Assembly: GCA_946965045.2 (NCBI GenBank)
Contig: OX337239.1
Span: forward strand, 2,170,001 to 2,234,000
Length of the DNA stretch: 64,000 nucleotides
Direction of reading: 5' to 3'
DNA from: Epithemia pelagica
Lineage: Eukaryota > Bacillariophyta > Bacillariophyceae > Surirellales > Surirellaceae
Shown: positions 50,201 to 59,481 of the stretch, piece by piece
Layout of the letters: each line of letters starts with the position of its first letter
How positions within the stretch are numbered: the first letter of the stretch is position 1
Translations under genes and position numbers: made by a program
The notes under the pieces: generated by a model
Databases searched by the model: none
What the model saw: only the letters and a program-made list of their open reading frames with translations
What the model was told of the DNA's origin: nothing

Positions 50201-53200
50201 CATAACATTTCGTATTGTGTCGATGTTGAGGCGGATCCACCTGTTGGAGCACCATGCTTTGATGAAGACAAGGTCGAGTTTTCCATTGAACCACCCTGTG
50301 GTATTGAGGTCAATCTTACATGTATCGAGGCGGAAACTGGAATTCGTTGCAACCAGATTCCTTCCATAATTAACCCTCAGTGTGAATGCATCGGCCCCGG
50401 TGACTGCTTGCAAGTCATAGAGTTCCGATACACAGCATCACCCTGCCAACCCCCACAAGACCAGGAAGGCTTTACATGCTCGCCACAAGGTGGACCATTG
50501 ACTGAATCCGGAGGGACACTCATTGTTTCGTCTAACCCAGATGGATCCGATGTGATCTTTGAGTCTTTAATTGAACTTGACCGCAGTGTTAGGGTGCAGA
50601 ACGGTACATGTCTCCCCGACACCCTGTACATGGAAGTCATTACGAACGATGGAAGCCAAAATATAGCGCTGACACCTGGTTGCTCAACTGGATCTGGAAT
50701 TGATCTGGCCCTGTCAGCTGGGTCGTTGGATTTTGTTGCATACAGCTGTGCTCAAGGCGACGAGAGAGACTGCTTCGCCGATATTCTCCTCGATACTTGT
50801 GCAATTAACCAGGGGCCAATAAACCTGACGTTGACGAGCTTCACGGTTGGCCTCGAAGGGGAACCACAAACCAGTCTTCTTGATCCGAATGTTGAGATTA
50901 TTTTGCAACCAGGAGATGAATACTGTGGTAATGGCACATCAGAAGTCTTCAAATGCAACGGAACAACATACACGGCAGTCTCTGTTGTTACGGCAAACGA
51001 CACTTCGGCAATTGGTTGCGAGGACGAAGAGATCCTTCAATTCTTTGTTCCTCCTCCGGGAACGCAGGTTCCTAGCTCATCTCCGAGTGATCCTCCAAGC
51101 GACATTCCTAGTACCAGTCCAAGTGAACCACCGACCACTACTCCCTCTTTAGCTCCTAGTACCAATCCCAGTGAATCTCCGAGTGAAGTGCCAACGACAA
51201 GTCCAAGTGATTCACCGAGTGAGTCTCCGAGTGAATCTCCGAGTGAAGTGCCAACGACAAGTCCTTCCCGCTCTCCGTCAACCTCTCCGAGTGAGTCCCC
51301 AAGCGAGTCACCGAGTGCACCTCCCAGCGACCAACCCTCAAGAACGCCGACAACGACGCCCAGTAGCTCCCCAAGCGAACCACCGACATCGAATCCAAGC
51401 GAACCACCAACTGAACTCCCGAGTGACGTTCCAAGTGAACCCCCGAGTCGTTCCCCGTCCACTTCTCCAAGTGAAAACCCCAGTGCTCCTCCCAGCAATT
51501 CTCCAAGTGAAAACCCCAGTGCTCCTCCCAGCAATACACCAAGCACTACCCCCACCGATGTTCCGTCGTTGTCACCAAGTGATCCTCCGAGTCAGACTCC
51601 ATCGGATGTTCCATCGTCTCCTCCTACCGGGGTTTGTCTTGTTGACGTTGACATCGTTTGCGATGTAACAAGTGATGGAACAATTACCTGTGCAGGACTT
51701 ACACCTCCTTCCACCGCACGTTGTTCCAATGGAGAGAGAATCGATACAGTGTCATTCAAGTATCTTGGGGCATCTGGCTCGACTTGTCAAGACAGTCGAA
51801 ATCAACAAGAGGCGGATTGTGAGTCTGTCTGCGTTGATTTTGGACTTCTTGTGGATACACCTGTCGATATTGAATGCTTTGACTTGATTGAGACCCCTTT
51901 GTTTGTTGAACCAACAACGGTCCTTCCTGGAGAGATCTTTACCGTCACTGGAGACCCGTCGGGTGGAGGACCACCTTTGATGCAAAAGATCAATTGTACA
52001 ATTTCATCCGGGGGAAACATTCTGCAGTACAATGTGATGGACGTGTCGGGTAACGTTGAGTTGGATCTACAAGAACAATACGGTGGTTTGGAACTTGAGA
52101 AATGCGATGGACTGACGTGCTTCCAAACTGTCGACCTCGTGACTACAATTAACAATACTGGGGCGATTGAAATGAACATTACAGTTGCGGATGAAACACT
52201 GCTTGGCGTCACCACAAGCGTTCTCGCTAATCTTACTGGTCCATGGGGTGATAATCCGTATCTCCTACAACCTGGAGAAAGTGCCGAGCTTCAAAGAGAT
52301 GATTTGGTCGTTGATCTTTGTGAAACAGGAGACTTTGTGTATCAGCTCGACGCCGAGGCCGACCCTCCTAACGGAGTGGAGTGCAATGACACAGATTTGA
52401 TCACGCTTTCTTTCGCACCACAGTGTATTGTCGACACCAACCTTACATGTACCTACCTCGAGACTGGCGGTGACTGTAACTCCATCCCAGATTTCAACTC
52501 CCCGGACTGTGATTGTGATGGAAGCTGTGCAACGGAAATGTTGTTCCGATATGTTCCACGCACCTGTGACCAGTCTCCACCAGACAGTGCATTTGCGGTC
52601 GAATGTACACAGTTGTTGGACCAAATGCCGACCAATCCAAATATTTTGGTTGTCTTCGACGCAACGACGGCTTATTACGAAGGCACCAACGTCACCTCAG
52701 AAACAAACATTGTCTTACGTGCACCGGATGGCGGTTGCATTGCCGAGCCTGTGAACGTGTTGATCCAGAACGAGATCGGAGTTCCGGCACAGGTGTTCAC
52801 ACTGACACCAGGCTGCAGTAACAACGATGAACGGTCAATTGGGTTGACAGACAGCTACGCGTCTTTTGACTTTTTCGGTTTCACCTGTCAAAACAGTCCT
52901 CCTCAAAACTGTTTCACGGACATTGAGTTTGAGCAATGCGCCATCAACAATGGTGTCATCAATCTCACTCTGACCCAGCTCGATTTGACGTTTGAAGGTT
53001 CCGTGAATAATCTTCTCGATGATCCAACTGTAGTACGGGATCTCGAATCAGGACAAGCAACCTGTGCAAGTCCAGTCGGCTATGAGATTTATCTGTGTGA
53101 CGGAGGAACATACACGGCCAATGCGTTCGTAGAAGCGAACGATACATCAGGTAGCACCTGTTTTGGAGATGCTGAACTTACCAATATCGATCCCAATCGT

Positions 53201-54220
53201 CCGACCTTCCCACCAACGCTCTTCCCAACAGAAGTTCCCAGCCCCACTCCGTCCATGGCTCCGTCAATGGTTCCCTCTACGTCGCCCACTGAGAATTGTG
53301 ACTTGGTCATTGACTTGAACTGTACAGGATGTGATATCAACGTGACGAATCTTCCTAATTGTACCGATCGACCGTTTTTGGTTGGAATGCTTTTCCGAGG
53401 AGGAGACTGTTCCGAGAACAACTTTACACAACCAATTGACCGAGTGACATGTGGCGATTTCCCTCAGAATGGAGAGGTTCCCAAACTCGGAAGTAATGAA
53501 ACCGTATTCATCAGAGCTAACGCAGATCCGAAAGACGAGATCGGCGGCACTGGAGGAGATGGCGAAACATTGCTTTTTGAGGGCCTGGTGACTGAGGGAA
53601 GTGTGTACTTTCTTTACGATAATGGTGAAGATATGCCTGCGGACACACAGATCCGAATTTATCCAGCAGAGGGTCCACAAAACCCTTCAACCATTCTACA
53701 AGATGTTCGCTTCCATGCGTCTTGTTCACAACCTCTTTTGTTGAAGAATGTGTTTGGATCTCATCAGTTGGTCCAGTTTGAGAATGTTCCGCAAGGCAAT
53801 GTGTCTTGCTTTGCAAGTATCACTTCCGACTACAGAATTACAATTCCCATCAATGGCCTTCCGACGGGAGATGATGTCCTGGAGATTACTCGTGCAACGA
53901 TTCGTACCAACTACACAAATCCTGCCTTTACCTTTCTTACTTGTTTGGAGGGTCAAGTGATTTGTTCGGAAGAGGTGGCACAGAATATTAGCAATCCGAC
54001 GTGCAACACAAGTACATTGGAAGTTGAGTTTGAAACAACATTGAGCCTGAACGAGGCACAAGGCTATTCCCAAGAGATTAATATTTTCGCGCGAGGATTG
54101 ACAACGGGACAACGATGCCGAGGAAGAGGTGTTGAAGAGTTCTGTGCTCCGTTGAACGATCCTGTTTGTCAAGGACAAGGCAGTGGTGGGGGAGGAGGCG
54201 GAGGAGGTTCACCCCTCTAA
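47285..54220 (+). CDS. Giant secreted modular Cys-rich glycoprotein, 2311 aa (second of a pair)
   Basis: A paralog of the preceding gene, same strand, 1.5 kb downstream, intronless. Signal peptide MRVTVVVVGWLLTNAFA; then the shared N-terminal motif DEKFWERYLGTF...PWEKKMSLS; a Ser/Pro linker to about residue 178; domain starts at Cys 181, 436, 753, 1005, 1451, 1714 and 2005. The linker before domain 5 is about 190 residues of PSExPS-type repeats, against about 70 in the first gene. Domains 1-4 differ substantially from the first gene, while 5-7 are almost identical. The tail has an expanded Gly run. Many N-glycosylation sequons and paired cysteines indicate a secreted glycoprotein. No catalytic motif is seen. 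Rod-like Ser/Pro linkers and Cys-rich globules recall extracellular matrix proteins in general. Confidence 0.88.
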   Translation: MRVTVVVVGWLLTNAFASAIESSHSDGPEGHGPEQPGEDDEKFWERYLGTFDFKQFKSPWEKKMSLSMSEAPTTPPSDRPSNNPSSLPTTSPSTSPSETPTDEPSQSPSTSPSASPSTSPSDSPSETPTEVPSNSPSASPSESPTNTPSESPSSSPSVPPTLTPSLSPSDQPSSRPTNFACGVNVTTICEDFEETRCEDIPPPDGTCFSVGNQAIEVLSFTYLPGNDCSTSRNQQYETSQCEDVGTLVDEPVDLMCVDVENTVLMTVTEQNITVDGEVLFTVMPMGTGPREFPDAINCTIVLASTGEPLQWNVIDTSGRSELNLKETYGAMQLESCDDQVCIQEVFFRSFLDNIGSANMNVTLVNITIPGQDPYDLAFLVDNPLAPGEQFTVVDIIFLDYCETQNISYCVDVQADPPVGEPCFDEDKVEFPILVECAIELNLTCVEESSGLACDQIPPISNPQCECREGCSTELQFRFTAASCGDDREGFTCEQDGTMHEAGGSLLVFIDADAQTVLYNESIVPDTPIVIFDSMECLPDMLYLLIFTDTGRQRIALNTGCQTGSGIILAEAVGALNFVGYACDNSPTVKCYSNVAVDTCAINQGTDDLFLTLFTVGIVGQSTFNLLGEEPVLLQPGEATCDDVSTEIYKCNETLYTVVARVEANETSNIGCEDEESIQFFISEDTLVPSSSPSEPPTSVPSDEPSLSPSEPPSLSPSDPPSLSPSTSPSEPPTLLPSSPPSDVPSTPPTNLPCDVNVTVICEDILGRNCEDIPSPNGTCFTNSNRAIEVLSFTYVPFGDCSTSRNQQYDTSECQDLATLVDEPVNMVCVGAGDTPMVVTEQNITVDGETLFTVSRPDNSPFPSSINCTIELESTGEPLQWNVIGTTPSTELNLKETYGAMQLESCDDQVCLQQVFFRNFLDNIGGADMNVTLVNITIPGQDPYDLAFLVDNPLAPGEQFTVVDIIFLDYCETHNISYCVDVEADPPVGAPCFDEDKVEFSIEPPCGIEVNLTCIEAETGIRCNQIPSIINPQCECIGPGDCLQVIEFRYTASPCQPPQDQEGFTCSPQGGPLTESGGTLIVSSNPDGSDVIFESLIELDRSVRVQNGTCLPDTLYMEVITNDGSQNIALTPGCSTGSGIDLALSAGSLDFVAYSCAQGDERDCFADILLDTCAINQGPINLTLTSFTVGLEGEPQTSLLDPNVEIILQPGDEYCGNGTSEVFKCNGTTYTAVSVVTANDTSAIGCEDEEILQFFVPPPGTQVPSSSPSDPPSDIPSTSPSEPPTTTPSLAPSTNPSESPSEVPTTSPSDSPSESPSESPSEVPTTSPSRSPSTSPSESPSESPSAPPSDQPSRTPTTTPSSSPSEPPTSNPSEPPTELPSDVPSEPPSRSPSTSPSENPSAPPSNSPSENPSAPPSNTPSTTPTDVPSLSPSDPPSQTPSDVPSSPPTGVCLVDVDIVCDVTSDGTITCAGLTPPSTARCSNGERIDTVSFKYLGASGSTCQDSRNQQEADCESVCVDFGLLVDTPVDIECFDLIETPLFVEPTTVLPGEIFTVTGDPSGGGPPLMQKINCTISSGGNILQYNVMDVSGNVELDLQEQYGGLELEKCDGLTCFQTVDLVTTINNTGAIEMNITVADETLLGVTTSVLANLTGPWGDNPYLLQPGESAELQRDDLVVDLCETGDFVYQLDAEADPPNGVECNDTDLITLSFAPQCIVDTNLTCTYLETGGDCNSIPDFNSPDCDCDGSCATEMLFRYVPRTCDQSPPDSAFAVECTQLLDQMPTNPNILVVFDATTAYYEGTNVTSETNIVLRAPDGGCIAEPVNVLIQNEIGVPAQVFTLTPGCSNNDERSIGLTDSYASFDFFGFTCQNSPPQNCFTDIEFEQCAINNGVINLTLTQLDLTFEGSVNNLLDDPTVVRDLESGQATCASPVGYEIYLCDGGTYTANAFVEANDTSGSTCFGDAELTNIDPNRPTFPPTLFPTEVPSPTPSMAPSMVPSTSPTENCDLVIDLNCTGCDINVTNLPNCTDRPFLVGMLFRGGDCSENNFTQPIDRVTCGDFPQNGEVPKLGSNETVFIRANADPKDEIGGTGGDGETLLFEGLVTEGSVYFLYDNGEDMPADTQIRIYPAEGPQNPSTILQDVRFHASCSQPLLLKNVFGSHQLVQFENVPQGNVSCFASITSDYRITIPINGLPTGDDVLEITRATIRTNYTNPAFTFLTCLEGQVICSEEVAQNISNPTCNTSTLEVEFETTLSLNEAQGYSQEINIFARGLTTGQRCRGRGVEEFCAPLNDPVCQGQGSGGGGGGGGSPL
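51622..54220 (+). repeat. Near-identical 2.6-kb block shared by the two giant genes (copy 2)
   Basis: Partner of 43175-45761. Coding differences include NATLAYY/DATTAYY, DLEPGQ/DLESGQ and NGFVEAN/NAFVEAN. Homology ends at the stop, after an enlarged Gly-coding run in this copy. Confidence 0.9.
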
Positions 54221-54244
54221 GTCTTCTTTTATGAATCACACTCT

Positions 54245-54268
54245 TGATGATGATGATCATCATCATCA
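54245..54268. other. Perfect 24-bp palindrome just after the second giant gene
   Basis: (TGA)4 followed directly by (TCA)4, starting 25 bp after the stop codon. It could form a loopless cruciform or RNA hairpin and might mark a transcript end. An ACA-repeat follows. The role is inferred. Confidence 0.8.
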
Positions 54269-54888
54269 ACAACAACGAAGCGGTAGTCTTTTGTCCAGGA
54301 TACCAACAACCCATTGCGAACCTGTCGCACACACACAAAAATACCAACGTTCCATGCCGTAAACTACACACGCCTACTTACCATACTTATGAAACAACAC
54401 AACTCCACACAAGCAACCACAACCAACTGCGGGCCAAGGTCGACATGACCTCATTTCACCGCCATATTTGCATATTCTCTGTTCATGTTCCGTATCACCC
54501 TTTTCTATTCATAACACTACTCATAACTATTTAGCAATGTTTTTAAGAATGAACCTTTCTCGTCATAGGTTTAAATGATATGCCGTATATGTGTGGCACT
54601 GCCCGGACACTTCTAGTATAAACCCAAACACCATGCTTTGTGGACCCAGTGCACTGCATTCGTCTACCAGCACAAACGTCGCAACTACCCATGTAGACCA
54701 ATGGTGTTTCTCTTCGACGACAGATAACGAGTCCACTTGTGCTACTACTAGGTAGTACACCGTTGTCCACGAAAAGAAGAAGGAGTGCTCTATCTCTGGT
54801 CGACCCAAACCGCAAGCAAGGAGTGACGAGGAAGGCTCCTTTCGATTCCTCGCACTGTGTGGACACGGACTCCAGACTGGTCGGAGAC
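54269..54888. other. Convergent intergenic region
   Basis: About 620 bp between converging genes. There is nothing recognisable after the palindrome and an ACAACAACA run. Confidence 0.45.
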
Positions 54889-55926
54889 TTAGGAAACGCT
54901 CAAATGCCAGCGATACAGGATTTTATAGAGCAGGACCGTCAAATATAGCAGCCCTTCCGTAACATAGGCTGGCAACCACAAATGAAGAGAATCCGGTGGT
55001 ATGACATAGACGTGATAGCCAAAGTAAAACCAATCGTGTTGCCACCATTCCAAAGCACCATTTTGCATATCCTGGCCTGGTTCCTCCGACGGGTCATTAT
55101 GATTGTGCCGACAATGCGCCCACGACCAGATGCGACTGAGTGCATAGGTGGCCACACACACGGACCACGTGGTGATGCTGTGCCAATCGTGACCCCGTCT
55201 CCAACAATACCGCCAATAATAGTACGTCAACAACGGATGTCCCACCAAATCCAAACCATGAGACAGCACTTTGATCACATCCGAACCAATCAAGGTCCCG
55301 AGTGACTCGGTTGTTGTGGTCGGCGTTGTCGTGAAGGAGGACCACCATGCCCAATGGTAAATGCGTGCCGCACCGTCCTTGGTATCCTGGATCATCATGA
55401 ATTGTTTCATACTATCCGGCATGTTGAGGTAGAGAATGTGAGCAAAGCGACCATGAAGGAACCATTCCGTCAACAAGGAGGCATACCAGCCAGCCGTGAT
55501 GCTGAATCCTTGAACGGCCAAAAAACGAGCAAACCAATCATCGTCACGGCAAAGCGGAAACAAGAGGGACAGTCCGTGAAACCACTGTGTATAACCTCGA
55601 TTGATGTACACTTGAGTAGGAAGAAATAGGAACAAAAGTGTAAAGAGCAACCATGCCGGAAGATATGGAAGAGTAAATTGAGAAACAAGCGTTTCCTCCT
55701 CCACGGTTTGCAGAGTCGTGTATGGTTTGGTCTTGGCAATGGTGCTGTGGTTGGCATCCATGGCATTGTTGTGTGCGGCCTTGTCATTGAATGTCGTGTG
55801 GGTTGGGGCAAGAGGAGGAGGAGGAGGAGGATAGGGCATGACGGGATCCATTGCCATTTGAGTGGGCACGCCAAGTCGCTGCAGCAAGAATGGGGAGCAA
55901 GGAGGCCAGAAACTACCCCCTAACAT
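54889..55926 (-). CDS. Predicted multipass membrane protein, unknown family
   Basis: This 345-residue ORF starts at ATG 55924-55926. The N-terminus is Pro-rich (MPYPPPPPPLAP near residue 30) and hydrophilic to about residue 80. Hydrophobic segments follow at roughly residues 90-108 (LPAWLLFTLLFLFLP), 135-155, 225-245, 255-275 and 318-338 (YVTEGLLYLTVLLYKILYRW). Trp, Tyr and His are unusually frequent (HWAWWSSF, TYYYWRYCWRRGHDWH). I recognise no family. Aromatic and His-rich membrane segments are seen in some lipid-modifying enzymes, but no catalytic motif can be claimed. The stop lies 669 bp from the converging giant gene. Confidence 0.7.
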   Translation of the reverse strand: MLGGSFWPPCSPFLLQRLGVPTQMAMDPVMPYPPPPPPLAPTHTTFNDKAAHNNAMDANHSTIAKTKPYTTLQTVEEETLVSQFTLPYLPAWLLFTLLFLFLPTQVYINRGYTQWFHGLSLLFPLCRDDDWFARFLAVQGFSITAGWYASLLTEWFLHGRFAHILYLNMPDSMKQFMMIQDTKDGAARIYHWAWWSSFTTTPTTTTESLGTLIGSDVIKVLSHGLDLVGHPLLTYYYWRYCWRRGHDWHSITTWSVCVATYALSRIWSWAHCRHNHNDPSEEPGQDMQNGALEWWQHDWFYFGYHVYVIPPDSLHLWLPAYVTEGLLYLTVLLYKILYRWHLSVS

Positions 55927-56631
55927 ACTCGTAATGCACTCCGACGAGTTCTTCGCCCTGATGCTCTCATCGAGAATCTGTTTGGTTGTTTGGCCACTGA
56001 GTCAGTAGGCAGTGGGGCTATAAATGCAAGAGACTACACTGTTGACCATAGTTTCCAGAGAAAGTCATCCCCACAGCGACCGAGGTCGATGATCGGTCGC
56101 ATTATGTCGTCCTTTTTCTCACATGAGAGGCACAATCACAATGGCGTCTCTGGTCTCGCTGTCTTGTGTGCCCACATTTATTTCTTGCAGTTTGTGCGGA
56201 GAACACAAACCATGGGAGCGGGAGTATTCTGACCTTCACATACGGTGCGCCTCACCCCACCATGACACTCCAGTCGATCCGCTCTCGAACCATACACATT
56301 TGGCAACCGCCCAGGCCAGGAGATAAATGACGCAAAAGTTCCTCCTTGGTGGTGGTCTTTTGGCACGGTGTCTGTTTGGAACCAGTTGCTTTGTTTCGCC
56401 CACCTCCATCCAGATACATTCTCTCGACTCGAACGACGTGGAACGCAAACTAATGATCCGTGCCACCCTCCAATCCAATGGCGAAATGATGGGTGACCAA
56501 GATGCATGGCGCCAACACATTTGTGATCGAGTTGGACCTTTTTCTTGTCCAACACGGTGCAGAACAGCAACAGCACCGACCGTCCATACTACGAATTACC
56601 CTTCCTCACGGACTGGACAGCCGGAACACAG
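55927..56631. other. Intergenic region
   Basis: About 700 bp upstream of the membrane-protein gene. A plus-strand frame starting near 56327 (MTQKFLLGGGLLARCLFG) has a leader-like hydrophobic start but no recognisable continuation, so I do not call it. Confidence 0.4.
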
Positions 56632-57050
56632 CATGGAGTAGTGATGACAAGGAGTATATCAGTACAGTCTTTACGCAAGCAATTAATTGTCCCGAATCAA
56701 GGTCGTACTGCAACGATGGAGGGGCACCCATCCGCTGCGCACGAACGAAACGGAGTTGGAATCCGTTGTCGAATTCGGGGAACCAGAAAAACTCGGAGTG
56801 ATCACAAGGGTTTGTGGACGACTGTACAGCCGAAACACACCATGGAGTAGTGATGACAAGGAGTATATCAGTACAGTCTTTATGCAAGCCATTCATTGTC
56901 CCGAATCAAGGTCGTACTGCAACAATGGAGGGGCACCCATCCGCGCTGCACAGTCTACAGGACGAACGAAACGGATTTGGAATCCTTTGTCAAATTTTGG
57001 GAACCAGAAACTCGGAGTGATCACGAGGGTTTGTGGACGAGATTTGTGTC
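56632..57050. repeat. Imperfect tandem duplication, period about 209-219 bp
   Basis: Two adjacent copies: CATGGAGTAGTGATGACAAG occurs at 56632 and 56841, and CTCGGAGTGATCAC at 56792 and 57011. Copy 2 has a 10-17 bp insertion. More than one plus-strand frame is open across them (for example WSSDDKEYISTVF...CPESRSYC in one frame), but copies change frame relative to each other, so I read this as a decayed coding or non-coding repeat. Confidence 0.75.
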
Positions 57051-57622
57051 ATTTTCATGGAATGGTGGAGCCTGTCGTTGATCCACGCGAGAAAAAGGAG
57101 TACCCAATCCACAGTCTTTGGATCACACAAATCATGCAATCAAGGGAACCGAAAGAACGGAACCCAAAGGAGTAACAGCGATGGATATCTCCATAAACAC
57201 GACAAAACCTTGTACATCTTGCCAGCCTTTGAACAGTTTCCGGTTAATGGCACCACGAGTGTCGAATGATATGACAACTCTACCCAAAGACTCAGAAGGA
57301 ACTCATGAATGCCGTTGAGCAAAAACGTGTTGATACCTTCCACACGGGTCGGAAACCAGCACATGGAGCAACAGACTTTTCCCACTGGTTTTCGCTGGCA
57401 GAATCCAAACATGAAGAAGTAATAGATGAGCCCTATTGGGTTCCTGTTCTTGCAAATAATTTAAACCCTATATGTGGTGGAGCGAAAAGACCACTGGCCT
57501 CTCTTTTTTCCCAGGGTATCGTGGCTTTGGATTCAACAAGCCAGTTGGTACTGTGTGTAACGACGAACCAGAGTTTTCGCATACCAACTGCCATACATGG
57601 AAAAAATGGAATTACCATAGCC

Positions 57623-58282
57623 TCACAATTCACGCAAGTTGAATTTCTTGGAACGCATGGCATGTCTTGTTTCTTCGTTCAACGCATTAAGGATACAAAC
57701 CTCCATGTCCTCTGGTCGAAAACCATCAATAGAACCAAGTCTATCCAACCATTCTTGTAGAGTCAGACTCTTGTTGCCATCCAGATTGCGTTTGTTCGCA
57801 GAGTTGCAACGATCCATGATCAACAGGGACAAAAATTGTCGGACAATATCCGTGTTTCCGGTCAGAGCAGCAAAGTAAATGGCAGGACGCTGCTCAATAC
57901 TTCGAGTGAACAAACAGTCAACAAACCGTCGGAACGAATTCCGCGCCTGATACTTTTGGTCCATCATTCCTTCAACAATGGCGAGAACAGAGAGGAGATT
58001 CCCACGTTTGACCTCGACTTTGAGATCTTTGGCATTGTGCTTCTCTCGAACTCTGGAAGCTCTGAGGGACCAAGAGCAGAGCAAGCAACCAAGATGGTGA
58101 AGATTCCACAAAGCTATCTCGGCTATTGCGTCGACGGCGTGCTTGTTCGAGTCCCTGTACATCAACGAAGCAGGACCTCTTCTGTGAAGCAGCTTTCGCT
58201 TTCCAAGGGTCTGGACAAGACGAGCAAGAAATCGGCGAAATCCATGTGTCTTGCTTCGAGTATTCCCAGATGACTTTGTGGT
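57623..58282 (-). pseudogene. Ankyrin-like protein fragment, 5' end unresolved
   Basis: The minus frame is open from 58282 (after an upstream stop at 58283-58285) to a stop at 57623-57625. There is an internal ATG at 58160-58162. The stretch AIYFAALTGNTDIVRQFLSL has the ankyrin helix pattern, preceded by THGFRRFLARLVQTLGKRKL and AIAEIALWNLHHLGCLLCSW. No in-frame ATG exists near the 5' end, so either an upstream exon is missing from this model (a minus-strand frame at 58356-58640 is a candidate) or the gene is truncated. A plus-strand frame overlaps the 3' end, but nothing recognisable is in it. Ankyrin is a tentative assignment. Confidence 0.45.
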
Positions 58283-59481
58283 TCACATGAATCATCCGTA
58301 TTCCGTATGGGAGACAGCGAACAACCAGCCTACCGTCACAAGACCAACTGTTTCTTCAACATATGAAGAACGCGTATGGGTTCAGACTGTACAATCGTTT
58401 GGTGGCACCTTGTACCAAAATTTGTCTTGATGAGGACGGTAGAAGGAAGCTACTAGTATCTCCATGAATGCGTAGACAACCAGAGCACCAACACTTGGCG
58501 TAGTAGGACAACCCAGTTGTACTCCATACTGTAGGGCAAAGCATCTGGTCATCGACGATATTCTTGTTACTATGAAGATGAAAGTGTCTGAACTCAGAGC
58601 TGTCGTCACCCATGTCCCCTCTCATGGCCTCCAGAGGCAATTCAGGTATCGTTATCCATGCCGTTCCAACTAGTCATTGGTATCGGAACCATTGCTACCG
58701 TCACTCGGTCGCAGGAGCATGCAGCCTGTTGCATGCAGCCTGTTACATTCGTATTGTCTCGCTGCATCTCGGTAAGCCCTTTTTGGCACAATGCTCACAT
58801 GTTTTCCATTTCATCTCGACCTTGGCACTACATCTGTTCCAGACAGCGTGTGGCGTCTGTGTGCCATTGCGACTATGGGCCATTGACAGGGCTCTGTATC
58901 AGGAAACTGCATTCTCTATTGTGTTATCCGAAAAGTTCAACGATTCATTCGAAAGATCAGCGATAGTTGGGACAACAGGTACCATGACACCTTTTCCCAA
59001 ACCAACGCAACCTTCCTGGAGCCCCGTGCTGGTCTTTCTACACCGAGTTTGAGAAAAAGAATGACGGTCCCAACGTTGTCTTTCAGATAACCACAAACAC
59101 CGGTTCATAACATACTCTTTTACCACAGACGGCACAAGCAACAAATCAAGCAAGGTCCGATGGTCGATTCGATCTCATACGATCAACCACCACAACTTGA
59201 GTCGTAGGAACAGACATGACGACAACACACGTCACACGCACAAGGCCTTCCTTCCTTTTGAAAGCGAAGAGCACAATGGTGACGACACCGACACATGCGC
59301 TGAATATATAGATAGGGCTGAGTAGATTCATTCCCTCTAGTCACTGACCCAGGTCTGCCTTGGAAGCCACATATGCCAAAAGAAATCTGGTTGTGGTATA
59401 GAAATGAACAAAAGGAACGTTGTGCAAAGTCAGCATCCAATCCATCCAACAACAACAAAACACAGTCGCAGTATCGAGTAG
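58283..59481. other. Region without a supported gene
   Basis: 1.2 kb with short frames on both strands. A plus-strand frame at 58612-59052 and minus frames at 58356-58640 and 59146-59331 (the last with a hydrophobic segment YIFSACVGVVTIVLFAFKRK) could be exons of neighbouring genes. None can be joined with confidence. Confidence 0.4.

Noticed and set aside
51037-51555. Minus-strand frame reading as Leu/Gly-rich repeats opposite the long Ser/Pro linker
   Set aside because: It is the antisense of PSExPS codons; similar antisense frames appear opposite every linker (39560-40030, 49315-49662).
57305-57760. 151-codon plus-strand frame overlapping the ankyrin-like fragment
   Set aside because: No recognisable protein and the 3' third is antisense to the more plausible minus-strand frame; cannot be supported.
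58612-59052. 147-codon plus-strand frame
   Set aside because: Composition is unremarkable, no motif, and three overlapping frames are open in the same stretch.
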